Assembly (NCBI GenBank): GCA_036023115.1 | Contig: JAYKKT010000089.1 | Coordinates: 16,734,501 to 16,798,500, forward strand | Source of the DNA: Brasenia schreberi | Lineage: Eukaryota; Streptophyta; Magnoliopsida; Nymphaeales; Cabombaceae | Direction of reading: 5' to 3' | Length of the DNA stretch: 64,000 bases | Shown here: positions 45,601-57,118 of the stretch, piece after piece | Layout of the letters: each line of letters opens with the position of its first letter | Numbering within the stretch: position 1 is the stretch's first letter | Position numbers and translations under genes: made by a program | Notes under the pieces: model-generated | Database searches by the model: none | Told to the model about the DNA's origin: nothing | Seen by the model: the letters and a program-made list of their open reading frames with translations, nothing else

Positions 45601-48600
45601 AACTAAAACTTGCCTGATACAACAACAATCAAGTCTTCCCCAAGCTAGGTGGTGTCTGCTACATGAATTCTTTAGCACCATAGCACACAATAATTGTGCC
45701 ATATAATATATATCTCCAGAAAAGCCATTTCATGCTTAATCGGCTCTTTCCATTTGCAGTCTTCCTCTCACTCTAAAAATGTTTATTGTTTATTTGCCAC
45801 AACCTTATCGGAGTGTCCTTTGTTCACCTCTCTAGATGTCCAAACATCTTAAATATGTCTCTCTTATTAGAGATATCAAAATGGGCTTGACCAGGGAGGC
45901 AACCTATTCTCAGCCCTGGAAAAATGCAGTGTTTGTCTTGAAATTTCAGGCCATTGTCCGGCCCTAAAGGGGGGCAGAGGTGTGCTGATTTTTCCACTAA
46001 AATCTTCATTAATTAATAAGAAGATACATAGAAGAAGAAGATGGAAGAAAGGGGTCTGGTTTGGCTGCAGCCTTCCTCGCACGTTTTCTCTGTTCTCTCC
46101 TTTCTCTCTTGATTACACAATAAGTCTAGGGCTGTTTAAAAAGAACAGAAAATAAACAAAATAACTAATCTGTCCCTATACTGAAGAAAGTATGGCTTAT
46201 GACTCATTGGATCAATACATGTCCAAATAAGGTCTCTCTAACATACCCCTCAAGTTGGGGTTAGGAAACTCATTATTCCCAACTTCCTGAGAGCTCTCTT
46301 TAAGCTACCTGCCATCACGGGTTTGGTCAAGATATCTATCAATTCATCTTCTGAGCGCACATGAATGAGTTTGAATATTCCTTGAGTTATCTCTTGAGTT
46401 ATCTTTTCTTGAATAAAGTGATAATCTACTTCAATATGCTTAGTTCTCTCATGGTAGACAAGGTTTGAAGCTATTTTTAGAGTTGTCTTGCTATCTGTAA
46501 AGAAGTTAACAGTGATATTTCTTTCAATATCGATTTCTTCTATAAGTGATAACACATGTAAGCCCTCACACATACCAAGGGCAATAGCACGATACTCAGC
46601 CTCTTCACTTGATCTTGCAACTAGAGATTGTTTCTTACTTTTTCAAGATATCACATTACCGCCTACGCATATAATATAGCCTAATGTAGACTTTCTATCA
46701 TCCACTAAACCTACCCAATCAGCATCTGAAAAATACTTCAATGTCCAATAAATTGTGCAGTGAGTATAAAAGTCTATGTACATTTCTGTTTTGGGTTTCC
46801 CTTTTTTTTCCAAATTCTTCTTGTCTTTCTCTCTTAGAAATAAAGAATAGACAATACTTAATGAAGAAAGTTCTTTCCTACTCAAAATATTGTTCTTTAC
46901 AACTTTGTACTAAGATGAAATGCCCCATAATAAATCAAACTCCTTCCTTTTTTCAAACTCCTCATTTTTCTCTTTAGTGCATGTTTGACATTTTATCTTG
47001 GAGAAGAATTGAAGCTCCTCTCAAAGGCCTCTAAGTTATGCATAATATTCACTAATAGATCTTCCTCCTTGCTTGTATTTTCGATTTTTTTCTATAAGTA
47101 CGTACTTCTTTGCAATATTTTTTCTTTAAGCATATGCATCATGAACTGCTATCCATATTTCATAGGTTGATTTCACAAACATAAACGTGTTGCAAATCGC
47201 AGGGATCATAGACTGGATTAGCCATGCACTTACCAGAGCATTTTCTTTACACCACCGTGAGTAAGTAGTGTTATCCACGCTATGCTTAGGGACTTTTCCT
47301 ATTAGATGTTCTTCCCTTAACTATAATCGCAAGCTCTATCGATCTTGCCTATTGCAAATAATTTATGTTATCTAGTTTTATATTTGTTATCTGAAACCCT
47401 TCTCCTTTTTCTATGGTGAAAATTTCTGCATAATCCACCACCTTCCCTTTTTGTGTCATGATCACCCCCTTACTATAGGTTGCAACCCCCTTTTTATTCA
47501 CGCTAAAAATTTCTGCGTTGGAAATCTCCACGCTCACCGCACCACTCTGATGTTATCGCACCACTCTAGTGCCCAAGAATCTTCATGCAGAATTCACCAA
47601 GCAACCATGCTTCCTCTGTGCCACTCTAATGCTGGAATTGGTCTGCACTGCTTTGAACTACACTGGACCACAAATCTTCCCTAATCATACTGATTAGGCT
47701 TTGATACCATGTTGATTTTTCACTTAAATTTTCATTAATTAATAAGAAGACACATAGATGAAGAAGATGGAAGAAAGGGGGCTAGCTTGGCTGCCGCCTT
47801 CCTCACACGTTTCTCTCTTCTCTCCTTTCTCTCTTGATTACACGATAAGTCTGATTGTTTAAACAACAACTAAGCCTTTTCCCATACTAGATGGGGAAGT
47901 TTGGATATTTAAAAAGAACAAAAATAAATAAAATGACTAATATATCCCTATACTAAAGAAAGTATGTCTTATGGCTCCTATTGGATCAATGGAGCAGGAT
48001 CCAAAGGTCTCTCTAACAAGGTGGGATGGGGCATGCTGGCCTGTAGGGCTTATATATATAAAAATAAAGAGAGAGTTGCTAGACTCTCATTCATAATAGA
48101 CCATCGCTTGAACTAGATATATGGTTGGTCTCTAAATTACAAATAAAGCAAAAGGCGAAAAGGTACATGATCTATTTTATACATTTAATTTTTCTAAAAA
48201 GGCAACTTTTTGTTTTTGCTTTTTGGAATTAAATGTTTCTTGTTTTTCAAAAGTAACTTTTCATCTTTTGTTTTTTTCATTTAAACCATGTCTCCTCCAT
48301 CCAACCATTTGGATTGGCATCTATGACCTAACATGAATGGAGTCTAGCAACTCCTAATAGCACATGTATATATATACAACCCGACCATATTTTTCCTGGC
48401 CCACCAAGGTTGGGAAAGGGTCAAAGTTGCCTAGATTGACATCTCTATTTCTCATCTTATCTTTTATCAGTGTTCTCCTAACGTTTTCCTCTAATAGCGT
48501 TTCTTTCCTTGTGTGGCCACACATCCATCTCAACATTTTCATTTCTGCCACCATCTTTTGTACATGTTGATGATTTACTGCACAACAATCAACACTATAT

Positions 48601-50900
48601 AACATTTTGGTCTAACTACTACTTTATAATACTTGCCTTTCAACTTCAGTGATATCTTTTTATCATAACAAATACCTTAACCACCTCTTAGTTTAGTCAA
48701 CCCTCTTTGATTCAATCTATAACCAAGTATTGTTTATACCGTATCATATTATATATCATTTTTCTTTATGACATATGTGTATCGTATTATATAGTAAAAA
48801 AATTTAAAATATTTTAAAAATCAAGAAAAAATAAAAACCCAAGAACTATTTAAGTTAAACAAGTTTTCTAATTCATGGGATAGATCAATTGGGAAGGTAT
48901 TAAGCTTCCCTTGGAATTGCCAAACTTGGGCAGAAACAGTTGTGTTGTGCAACCTTGCTGAAGAAAATTGCCTTTCCCATTCACGAGAACTTTGAAAATT
49001 AGTTATTTTTATGGGCCTTGATTGTTATTCTTGAGAGGTCATCCGAAGAAGTCTCTCTTGCCATGACAAGATCAAATCAATTCTTACATATTCCAAACAA
49101 GAAAGAATTGGTTTTTATATAAATAAGGTAAATCGCTCGTATCGTACAATACGAGCAATACAAGCATCTATCATGCAATACAGCATGTACTGCAAGATAC
49201 CGGCAAAGGAGGCAATACACATAACACTCCCATAACCAATATTATTTGTACCATATCATATCATGTATCATTTTTCTTCATGAGTATTGCTTTGTTAAAG
49301 AATATTTTTGTATCATGACCAAACAAAAAATATTTTAAAAATCAAGAAAAACAAAAATCAGTAAAAATCAAGAACTATTCTAAGTTAAACTAGTTTCCTT
49401 TGGATGGTATTGCTCTTGGAGTTGCCAAAGTCGGGCACTTATATAACCTACCAAAACTCGATGCGATCATAATTGGTAAGTTGCTAAAGGAAATTGTCTC
49501 TCTCATTCATGACAAGTTTAAAAACTGCTTATTCTTATAGGCCTTGGTTGTTATTCTTGGGAAGTCACCTTTCAAAGAAAAAAGTCTTTCTTGCCAAAAG
49601 GGATCAATCCTTACTCATTCCAAGCAACACAAGGACTGATTTTTATAAGATTGAGGTGTATCAACTGTATCATACAATACGGGCAATACACATCATACAT
49701 CCCATATCACATGATACATGTTGATACACAACCAGCTTACGATACACCTCTTGCATCGTATCATGATTCCTCATGATACGATATGCCCTATATTGTGCAA
49801 TACGCATAACACTGTCCATAACATCTCTATAAAGTTAGTTACTCTAGATGCATCCGTAAGGTTGAATCTTCAAACTAAGCCTGCATCTGCAAGTTTAATT
49901 ACATCTCTCTCTAATTCTCACAAATACATTGAACGGAATAAGATTATACTATGAAAACACAAAAGAGGTATGTTGCAGCACGAACCAACTTTAGACAATT
50001 CAAGAAAGAAATCCAAAAACAAGAGGACAAGTGGAGATACCCGCACTGAGTTACATTAATATGGGGCCTCCTGAAGAATTCCCTATTTCGGGTCTCACAA
50101 TGTAAGTCATGGCAGGAACGTAATTGACTTTCTAATAAAAATTCCTAGTGGGCACCTAGTTGACTTGCCTAAAAGATTCAGTCATGGACTAGGAAGCCCT
50201 AGTTGATCCGGTCGTAAAAACATAACATCACGTGACATTGACAAATAACAAGTAGTTGAGTAGTTGGCTGCTCCCTGCCTTCGATGATTGAGCTTTTAGG
50301 GTAACTCAACTAGGCACCTACAGATAGCCACAGATGTAAGCACACACAACCACGGACAGTTGCCTCCTTGCGATGCACATGTCAGACCAACCAGAGTTCC
50401 TCTCAATTAAGCACATAAACGACAAAACAAAACCAGCATATGCAGAGTTCAAAAAAGTCGGAGGATCATGCAGCACCAGGTGCCCAAAGATCCTGATATG
50501 CCATCCACGGATTATAACAAGTGGGCATGGAACCCACACAAATGCCTGCATACATGCAGAACACAAAGGACAATACCTTCTATGCTCTAAACAAGCTACA
50601 TCAATATCGCAGTTTTGTACTACACAGTCCATGGACTAAGAACAATAGTAGACAGTACAGGAAGAGAAGTATGACCGTACCTCTGAACGTAGATCATCAA
50701 CCGAAGCAATAGAAAATGTGGGGACCAAATCAGAACCATTAATGACAGTACTAATGAAATGTTTCCCGGACTCCGCCAAGTCCCATGTCATACAGGCAGC
50801 TGCACAGATTGCACCAGTCCATCCCGCATATCAATAGCTTGGCATAAGTGTAAATGCAATAAATTCATAAAGATGGTAAGGTCAACCACAGAACCACTAA

Positions 50901-50997
<97 letters not shown>

Positions 50998-53900
50998 GCA
51001 TGCACAGAGACAGGTGCAATATGGAAATTATCAAGATTGGTAATGAGATGTATGTGAAGTGAACTAACAGGACAATTTTATCCCTGAACTGAAAAACATT
51101 GACAAGATATTCCAAAGTTTCCTGTTCACCCCAAAACTAGGAAAGAGAACTGAAAAACATTGACGAGGCATATTCTAAGGGTCCATGTTATATTCCAGAA
51201 ACAGAGAAGGGAACGACTTTGTAAGACATGGAGTCCCCTTTTCGCAAAAGGTGAAACAGAAGGCCCCATAGGATTCTCACCATGTTGCCCAGATTTCACA
51301 AGAAACAGGTGTTCTCAATATGAATACCACACAGCATCCTCGACGGGCCTCACCCTATCGCCATACTTTCCTACTGGGCCAGCCTTTTGCATAGAATGGG
51401 GATCCAAAGAAAGGGTGTGCGACAACCAACTCTTACTACCCATTAACAATGCAACAGAAATAACATGATCAGGAAATGTTCTCACATGGAGAGTTCGCAT
51501 ATTAAACAAAAATGAGATAAAATTTATAATGTTCATCGTGTTCAGCACCAATTTATCCTAAAAAGAAGAACATCTATGGAGGTCTTGCAAGCATATGAGA
51601 CCAACAATGCCTAATCAGAGTTCCAGATACTACCAATTAAAATACACTACCAAAAGTGCATGAAAAAATGTACAATTACAAAATATGGCTGCAACACGTT
51701 ATAGCAGGAGGACATGCAGCACGATTTCTGCAGCCAAGACTTCACACTCAAACAGGATATATATTGAACTCATACCTGGGGCAAAGGTAACGCAAGTGCT
51801 CAAAGAAAATTCTTTCCTCTCTCGAAGTATATATGTCAATAATGCAGCAGTACCACCGCCAAGAGAATGCCCAACAATCTGACATTACAGAATCATTGCT
51901 GTTCAGAAGAAAAAGTAAGAAGGCCCAGATGTCCAACAACTTTTTATTCCATTTAACAAGGCACACTGCAACCCTGCCAGCAGGTTCCTCTAACGACCAT
52001 TTTAATCTCAAGTGCAAGATGCAACCAAATCCATCATTATCAAGCATACTGAGAACTGGATAAAATTCACATAGGAACACAAAATAAACTAGGAACCACT
52101 TAAAGGAGAAAACCATATGAATTTATATCCAAGATAGGATCTGCAGAAAGATATCTAGGTTGAAAAAAATTATTATTTCAGTTTGTGTTGGAACAATTAC
52201 TGCAGCTTCAATGAAAGGTTGAAATTTATTATCTTTTGTTTGATCACAACAGCAGAACTTGACAGGAGGTCACATCTAGAAAGCAAATACATTACTACTC
52301 GATTCATTGAAAGATGTTTAAGTTTCATGGACTTCTAAAACATCAAGAATAAAACGAAAACTGGATCAACCTGATTTTCAGCAACATTGACAAACCCAAA
52401 ATTTTGTTGGACTCCATACTGCCACTCTTTCCACAAACTAGTAGACAAGTTCATTGATTTGCATCCAATCTCTAGATCCTTAAAAGAAATTTCTCATATC
52501 TTAAGATCAACCTTCTTAGTGAGGTGGATAAGGCTACAATAACCGATCTGTCCTTTCCCAGACCATTTGCATGTTCTTAATTTTGTTGAACCCATCGGGT
52601 ACAGAAGATGAGCAAAATGGCCTCACACAGACGTTGTCAGCATGATTTTCGCACAATTTTCTCTATCAGAACAGTCTTCTATGCTTTTAATGACTTTCAA
52701 CATAGTACTGTCCTTCACATTAAATTCTTTTTTTAAAGCACCTTTCTTGATCAATTTTAATACCACTGAAGCTTCCCAATTCAAGAAGCCACACGAAAGA
52801 ATCAGATTCACTTATTTTACATTATCAGCATTCATTCATAAGAAGGTTCTTGTTGCTTAAAAGATTTCCTTAACATTTTGGTCAAAGTAGTAGCACACAC
52901 ATGTTTCATCAACGCTATTCTTCCAGGGAAGACATAATTAACCAGATTTTAATGATCAAAGTTACACAAAGAATCACTATTTTACAAATCCTGAACAGGC
53001 TTAGTTCCATCATATATATAAGAATTGAACAAGATTTTTATAGGTAGATACTCTACAACCTCGACAAGAGTCATATCCTACAAATTTGAAAGATTAAGGT
53101 CTTTCCAAAAATCATAACAGATGTACATGGGTTGTTCACATTCTTCAAGCACTTTTGATGACTTCCTTTGTCTCTTTTGAAGTCACTTAAATTCTCAGAG
53201 TCCAATCAGATCTCCAGCCACCTCTCTAATGACCAAACCACCTGAAGCTTCTCTTCCATTTTATCTTCAATTTGTGACACATCAACTTTTTTTCCTAATG
53301 GCCTCATTATGAATATTGTTTTCTCTTTGGTGGCAATACATCCACTTCAACTCTTTTCTTCCACTTCAACTCTTTTCTACCACTTCACCATCTTTATTTC
53401 GACCACTAAGATCTAGTTAATGTTCTTTTTACATATTTCCACGTTGTTATCACTTTGCTACTTTTACATGCTTCATTTGACTGTTATATATCTACCAACA
53501 TAAAAAATTTGAATGAATATTTTTGCTCATAACCACTTCCCAGATAAAGATTCACAAATTTGTTTAGTATATCTGTGTGGCCTAATTCTCAAGAAAACTC
53601 TCAAGAGTTCATGTTAGACATGAAACCCACATATAAGATACACATTAGGATCCTTGTAGCACAGTGGAAATTGTGTCTTTAGCCCCATATTTGTTTGGTA
53701 AAATAAATGTCAGAAATGCAATAATATTTCAGGGCTGCACATAATGATACTTGACCGCACAATTAAAAAACAAGAGAAGTGAAGATACAAAAGAAATATG
53801 ACTAGGGGAAAAATAAACGATTTGCATTTTCAATCGAACACCAGTAACAAAGAACAGTAAGAAAATACAACAATGCAAAAAGCGAATCTTCAGATTTAGA

Positions 53901-55433
53901 GATTATTACCTTGATTTTATAATCAGGGCGTTCATCAACAGCTTTAAGAAGACAAGGTGTACTGAGCTTTGCTATCCATCGTGCAGCTGCTACCATCCCA
54001 CAATGGGCATAGCCTAAAACTAAGTTACTAAAACCACCATCGTGTAAGACTGAGTGGTGGAAAGGAACAACTGCACCGGTTGCAGCCGTCAATGTGTCCT
54101 TAATGCTATGAGTTCCCCTAATCAACAGGAGGAAGCATTTCAAGCTTTTATCTGCTAGGATTGTAAAAGCAGGTTTCAAGAGCTGCAGAAAAAATGGTAT
54201 AAAAGTACCTGTTGTTAGACAGCCCATCTGACAACCCATACAAGATAGAGATACAAACCCAACAAATAGTTAGACTAAAGCACATTATAAAGCCTCACCC
54301 CAGCCTTAGGCTCCTGTAAAAGAACATCTTCCTGACAGTAGCCAGTGCACTCCAAAAATACCGGGAATGTTTTTTTTGAAAAATGCATGCAGACAGTAAG
54401 TAGCTTCAAAAGATAAATCAGTTCATCCTTCACTTGAGGTTCTCGAAGTTCCACAGAGTCACTGCCAGCATAGACACTTGCAACGTGCTGGTTACCCTGC
54501 ATATAATCAACAAGTAATCAAATTTCCGTCCTCTTTATGTTGCATTCATGAGATTCGAAGGGAAATACAAAAGACAAAGCATCATTCTCTAGGACCTCTA
54601 AAACTGTTTAAAAAGAAGTATGATAAAATATCAATAATCCTCCAACCAGGATCTCAGCCGATTGAAGTCTCAAGAACAGTGGGCATAGTAACTATGAAAT
54701 ATGAACTTCTGATGAGAATGACTTCAAATCTTCACCTCATGTCACATATTGACATTTCACCTACTCTATCTAATGATCAACCCACACTTAATATCATAAT
54801 CTAGAAAGAGAAATATGACGTGAGGCCAGACGGACCCTGAAGTGTTTTAGTGAAGATAAATTATGTAAACCTACAATATCTACAAAATAACTTCTATGCT
54901 TGAGGGTGTGACCCTCGTAAAATTCAGTCGGATCTTGGGAATTGACAGAAAATTATGAGACTGGTTTCATTCAACAGCAAAAGAAAAATGAAGCAAGCAG
55001 AAGCTATCAAGTAAGAACAACTAATCACGAAGTAACAAAATACGGAAAATTCTCGCAGTTAGAAATTCAGAAAATAGGCCGATCCCTTGGATAAAACAGT
55101 GGTACCCATGTTAAGAATGCTGAAGAAACAGACCTGCTTCTTTAACAGGAAATTGATACCGAAAGCCAAGTCTCCGATCGGCCACTTCCCCAGAGTCTCA
55201 GAATAAGTGAACCGCAAAGTCTCCGACAGAGTTGCGATCGCCTCAAACCAATTCGCAGGCGCCTGTGCCGGTCTTCTTACGCTTCTCCTCCTCCCTGAAC
55301 GCAACCGCGCTAACTCGCCGTTCCTTTCACTTTCACCATTTTGTCCACCCTCAATAGATAGGGTTCTTCTGTTCATCATATAATACAGAAGAACGGCAGC
55401 CCCAGTAGCAGTTGCCACCGTCGCCGTTGCCAT
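42638..55433 (-). CDS. Class 3 lipase (Lipase3_N + Lipase_3), 7 exons, 633 aa
   Basis: Exons (minus strand order): 55433-55134, 54496-54299, 54182-53910, 51878-51776, 50799-50681, 44606-44430, 43369-42638. All introns are GT-AG and the frame is kept throughout. The protein starts MATATVATATGAAVLLYYM, a likely membrane anchor, followed by a basic stretch and the Lipase3_N region (residues about 70-170). The Lipase_3 fold follows: FLLLIRGTHSIKDT (about 180), the nucleophile elbow GHSLGGG (Ser262), FAPAACM, NGSDLVPTFS (likely Asp315) and a late DHYMPAY (likely His606). Residues 490-560 are acidic and low in complexity. Length and exon content fit the plant family containing Arabidopsis AT3G14075 and AT4G16070, annotated as mono/diacylglycerol lipases; substrate is inferred. 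All catalytic motifs are present, so it is probably functional. It is the only intact host gene in the window. Intron 5 (44,607-50,680) is 6.1 kb and full of insertions. Confidence 0.92.
46250..46885 (-). pseudogene. Copia RNase H remnant
   Basis: The minus strand reads YFSDADWVGLVDDRKSTLG and YIICVGGN, a stop, then MCEGLHVLSLIEE, NFFTDSKTTLKIASN, HERTKHIEVDYHFIQEKI and LIDILTKP. These are the standard RNase H motifs that end a Ty1/copia polyprotein. The part from the DADW block to the MCEG block is broken by a stop near 46,643. Upstream domains (integrase, RT) are missing. The sequence up to 47,709 is copia leader and degraded remains. Confidence 0.85.
47864..47911 (-). mobile_element. Tiny LINE-tail insertion inside the 5' copia LTR
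   Basis: The 5' LTR is 48 bp longer than the 3' LTR (309 against 261 bp). The extra bases read on the minus strand CCCATCTAGTATGGG, AAAAGGCTTAG, TTGTTG, the same as the 3' end of the RTE LINEs at 59,700-59,741 and 60,744-60,790. TTTAAA stands on both sides, possibly its target duplication. The insertion happened after the copia element integrated. Confidence 0.7.
48073..48353. mobile_element. MITE-like element (281 bp) in intron 5
   Basis: The left end GAGTTGCTAGACTC followed by TCATTCAT (48,073-48,094) is the inverted complement of the right end ATGAATGGAGTCTAGCAACTC (48,333-48,353), apart from a 1-2 base gap. The middle is T-rich (CTTTTTGTTTTTGCTTTTT). Non-coding, short, with terminal inverted repeats: a MITE by structure. 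The family and target duplication are not clear. Confidence 0.6.
48420..48700 (-). pseudogene. RTE LINE RT C-terminal fragment
   Basis: The minus strand encodes, in broken frames, LKLKGKYYKVVVRP, AVNHQHVQKM, AEMKMLRWMCGHTRKE. The same stretch occurs in both RTE LINEs (59,260-59,430 and 61,050-61,230). It comes from a different copy with a Cys-Gly-His variant. Confidence 0.75.
48721..49822. repeat. Diverged tandem duplication in intron 5
   Basis: Two units, about 48,721-49,232 and 49,233-49,822, share ATATTTTAAAAATCAAGAAAAA, AAGAACTATT, AAGTTAAAC and GGCCTTG-TTGTTATTCTTG in the same order and spacing. They differ at roughly a fifth of positions by eye. Each unit ends in a cluster of short imperfect repeats of the ATACGAGCAATACA and CATGATACG type. 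Confidence 0.65.
50905..50997. repeat. Compound (CT)n-(CA)n microsatellite in intron 4/5 border region
   Basis: About 37 CT dinucleotides (50,905-50,979) followed by about 9 CA dinucleotides. It lies in intron 4 of the lipase gene, about 105 bp from the 5' side of exon 5. A shorter CT run lies at about 44,821-44,838. Confidence 0.9.
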
Positions 55434-57118
55434 TGAGTCCAGAACCCTATCAAGCCACCTTTTTCAGTACTCCGATATAGCTAAAATCATCACTAACCTA
55501 TGAAATCACAACAAATCCGACGGACTAAACAAAGTTAAACTTTCCCAAAATTCCCATCAAGCGTGAATCTCGCCCAAATATTCGTCGCGGAAACAGTCAA
55601 TCAGGTATGGAAGAACGCACGCTGTCACCGAACGTTTTTAACACTTCAAAACCCTTAATTCCGGCAGATCGGATGGTATCACATCCCACCAAAACTAATT
55701 CCCGAAGGCGACCAAAGAAAACTTCGGGAAAGAAGACGAACAAAGCAATTCGAACCGAAGGTTACGAATTGAAACGCATCAGATCTAACGAAGCTCTCAA
55801 ATGACGAATCCATCTACGGCAGACCTCGAAGTGGCGATCTGAATAGACGGAACTCATGAAAACCCTAATTTTGGAAATGGCAGGACTCTGGAAGGGAAGG
55901 AAAAGGAAAACCAATGTTTTGCGTCTTCTCTTCGCTTCAGAATTGGAAAGCCGACACCGCCCGGCGATCGCTCCGCCGGTGAAGGGAAGGCCCGGGTTCG
56001 TTTTATCTGCGGTTCGCGGGGAAGCAACCGTGTGAACACCGTCTATTTCGAATTACGGAATTACCCCTTCCGTATGAAAACTGCTCTTTCAGAGGCTCTT
56101 TACTTCTTTTAATGCAAGAAAATATAAGAGGTTCAAACGCTTGGGATCTGCTTTCCCCTTCCCCACCACCTTATTTTTTTTTCATAAAACCCAAGTTTTG
56201 TTAACAACATTGATGTATCTTAAAGCACTCACAAAGCGCAGTTAGGCCTTTGTCGCAGGCTAATACATAGCAAATTGCTATGGTTCCTAGGGATGACAAT
56301 ATTGATCCCACCCTAGAGGGGCAGGAAATATTCAACTCGATTAGATTTGGGTCTGGGGTTTGGAGATAAGATGCCCCAATCTATAGCTAACATGATACTT
56401 GTCCTGACCCAAACCTTTTATATATATAGAGAGAGAAACCAGTATATACTAGCACTCTTATGTGTTAGCAAATTCAAACAAATCTCAACAATCTATTTTT
56501 TTTATGATGGATGGTTGAGATTTGAATTTATAAAATAAAAATAGATGTGTATATTTTGTAAGTATACTTTATTCACATGAATACATTTAACTTTTATATT
56601 TTAAATCTCAATCATCTATCACCAAAAATAGATGGTTGAAATTTGTTATGACAAAACTATGACTCTTTGAAACCACAGTCATAAGCCAATGTGAGTTTAA
56701 GCCAACCGTTTTAGTACCAAGAGCCTGAGATCATGAATCAAATATATCCTAAAGGTTTACATGTCACCGCTTTCTCTTTTTCTTTTTCAAAAGTTTAGAT
56801 GAGGTAGTTTCACTTTATCCTTTAAAGTTTTGGATTGATAATGATTATTAAGAAATGTAAATTGAATTTATCTAAAACACGATTATAAGGTTAAGTAGTC
56901 TAGTTTGACAACCTAAAGGGAAGACATTCTTAAGTGGCCGTTAAAACATCCTGATTTGGATGGTTTTAGCATGCCTGGATGAGGTCAGGCCCATTGGCTA
57001 AGCCCGCCTTCATTGTGATTCAATTTTATATTTTTAATCTTTTTCTTTTATATATACAATGTATATATATATATATATGTTTGTAGACATACAATGATAG
57101 TGTAGTAGACATTCAATG
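55434..57118. promoter_or_regulatory. Upstream region of the lipase gene and intergenic spacer
   Basis: Contains the 5' UTR and promoter of the lipase gene, which reads leftward from 55,433. The first 600 bp are relatively GC-rich; a CGCCGGTGAAGG-type segment lies near 55,975. I see no clear TATA box. From 56,100 on the sequence is AT-rich, with an imperfect inverted repeat (56,478-56,650) and a TA-rich run near 57,062-57,078. The short reading frame at 55,607-55,804 is not supported by similarity. Confidence 0.35.
56478..56650. repeat. Imperfect inverted repeat, MITE-like
   Basis: Left arm ATCTATTTTTTTTATGATGG followed by ATGGTTGAGATTTGAA (56,491-56,527) pairs with right arm TTTTAAATCTCAATCATC followed by TATCACCAAAAATAGAT (56,599-56,633). 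A further outer pairing (CAAATCTCAACAATC and GATGGTTGAAATTTG) extends the structure. It is a possible small foldback element. Confidence 0.5.

Larger units (their letters stand above)
45983..48018 (-). mobile_element. Internally deleted Ty1/copia element in intron 5
   Basis: On the minus strand the 5' LTR is 48,018-47,710 (TGTTAGAGAGACC...CAACA), followed by the primer-binding site TGGTATCAAAGCC (initiator-Met tRNA type). The 3' LTR is 46,243-45,983, preceded by a purine-rich AACTTGAGGGGTA. The flanks are AGGTG at 45,978-45,982 and AGGTG at 48,019-48,023, a perfect 5-bp target duplication. Only about 1.47 kb of internal sequence remains, so most of gag-pol is lost. It lies in the same orientation as the host gene. 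Confidence 0.92.

Noticed and set aside
46250..46573. Copia RNase H as a domesticated host gene
   Set aside because: It sits between the LTRs of a recognisable element, in an intron, and is cut by a stop.
50788..50997. Arg-Glu repeat reading frame
   Set aside because: It is the (CT)n microsatellite read in a reverse frame.
55607..55804. 65-codon basic reading frame upstream of the lipase gene
   Set aside because: It overlaps the divergent 5' flank, has no recognisable domain and is near the length expected by chance.
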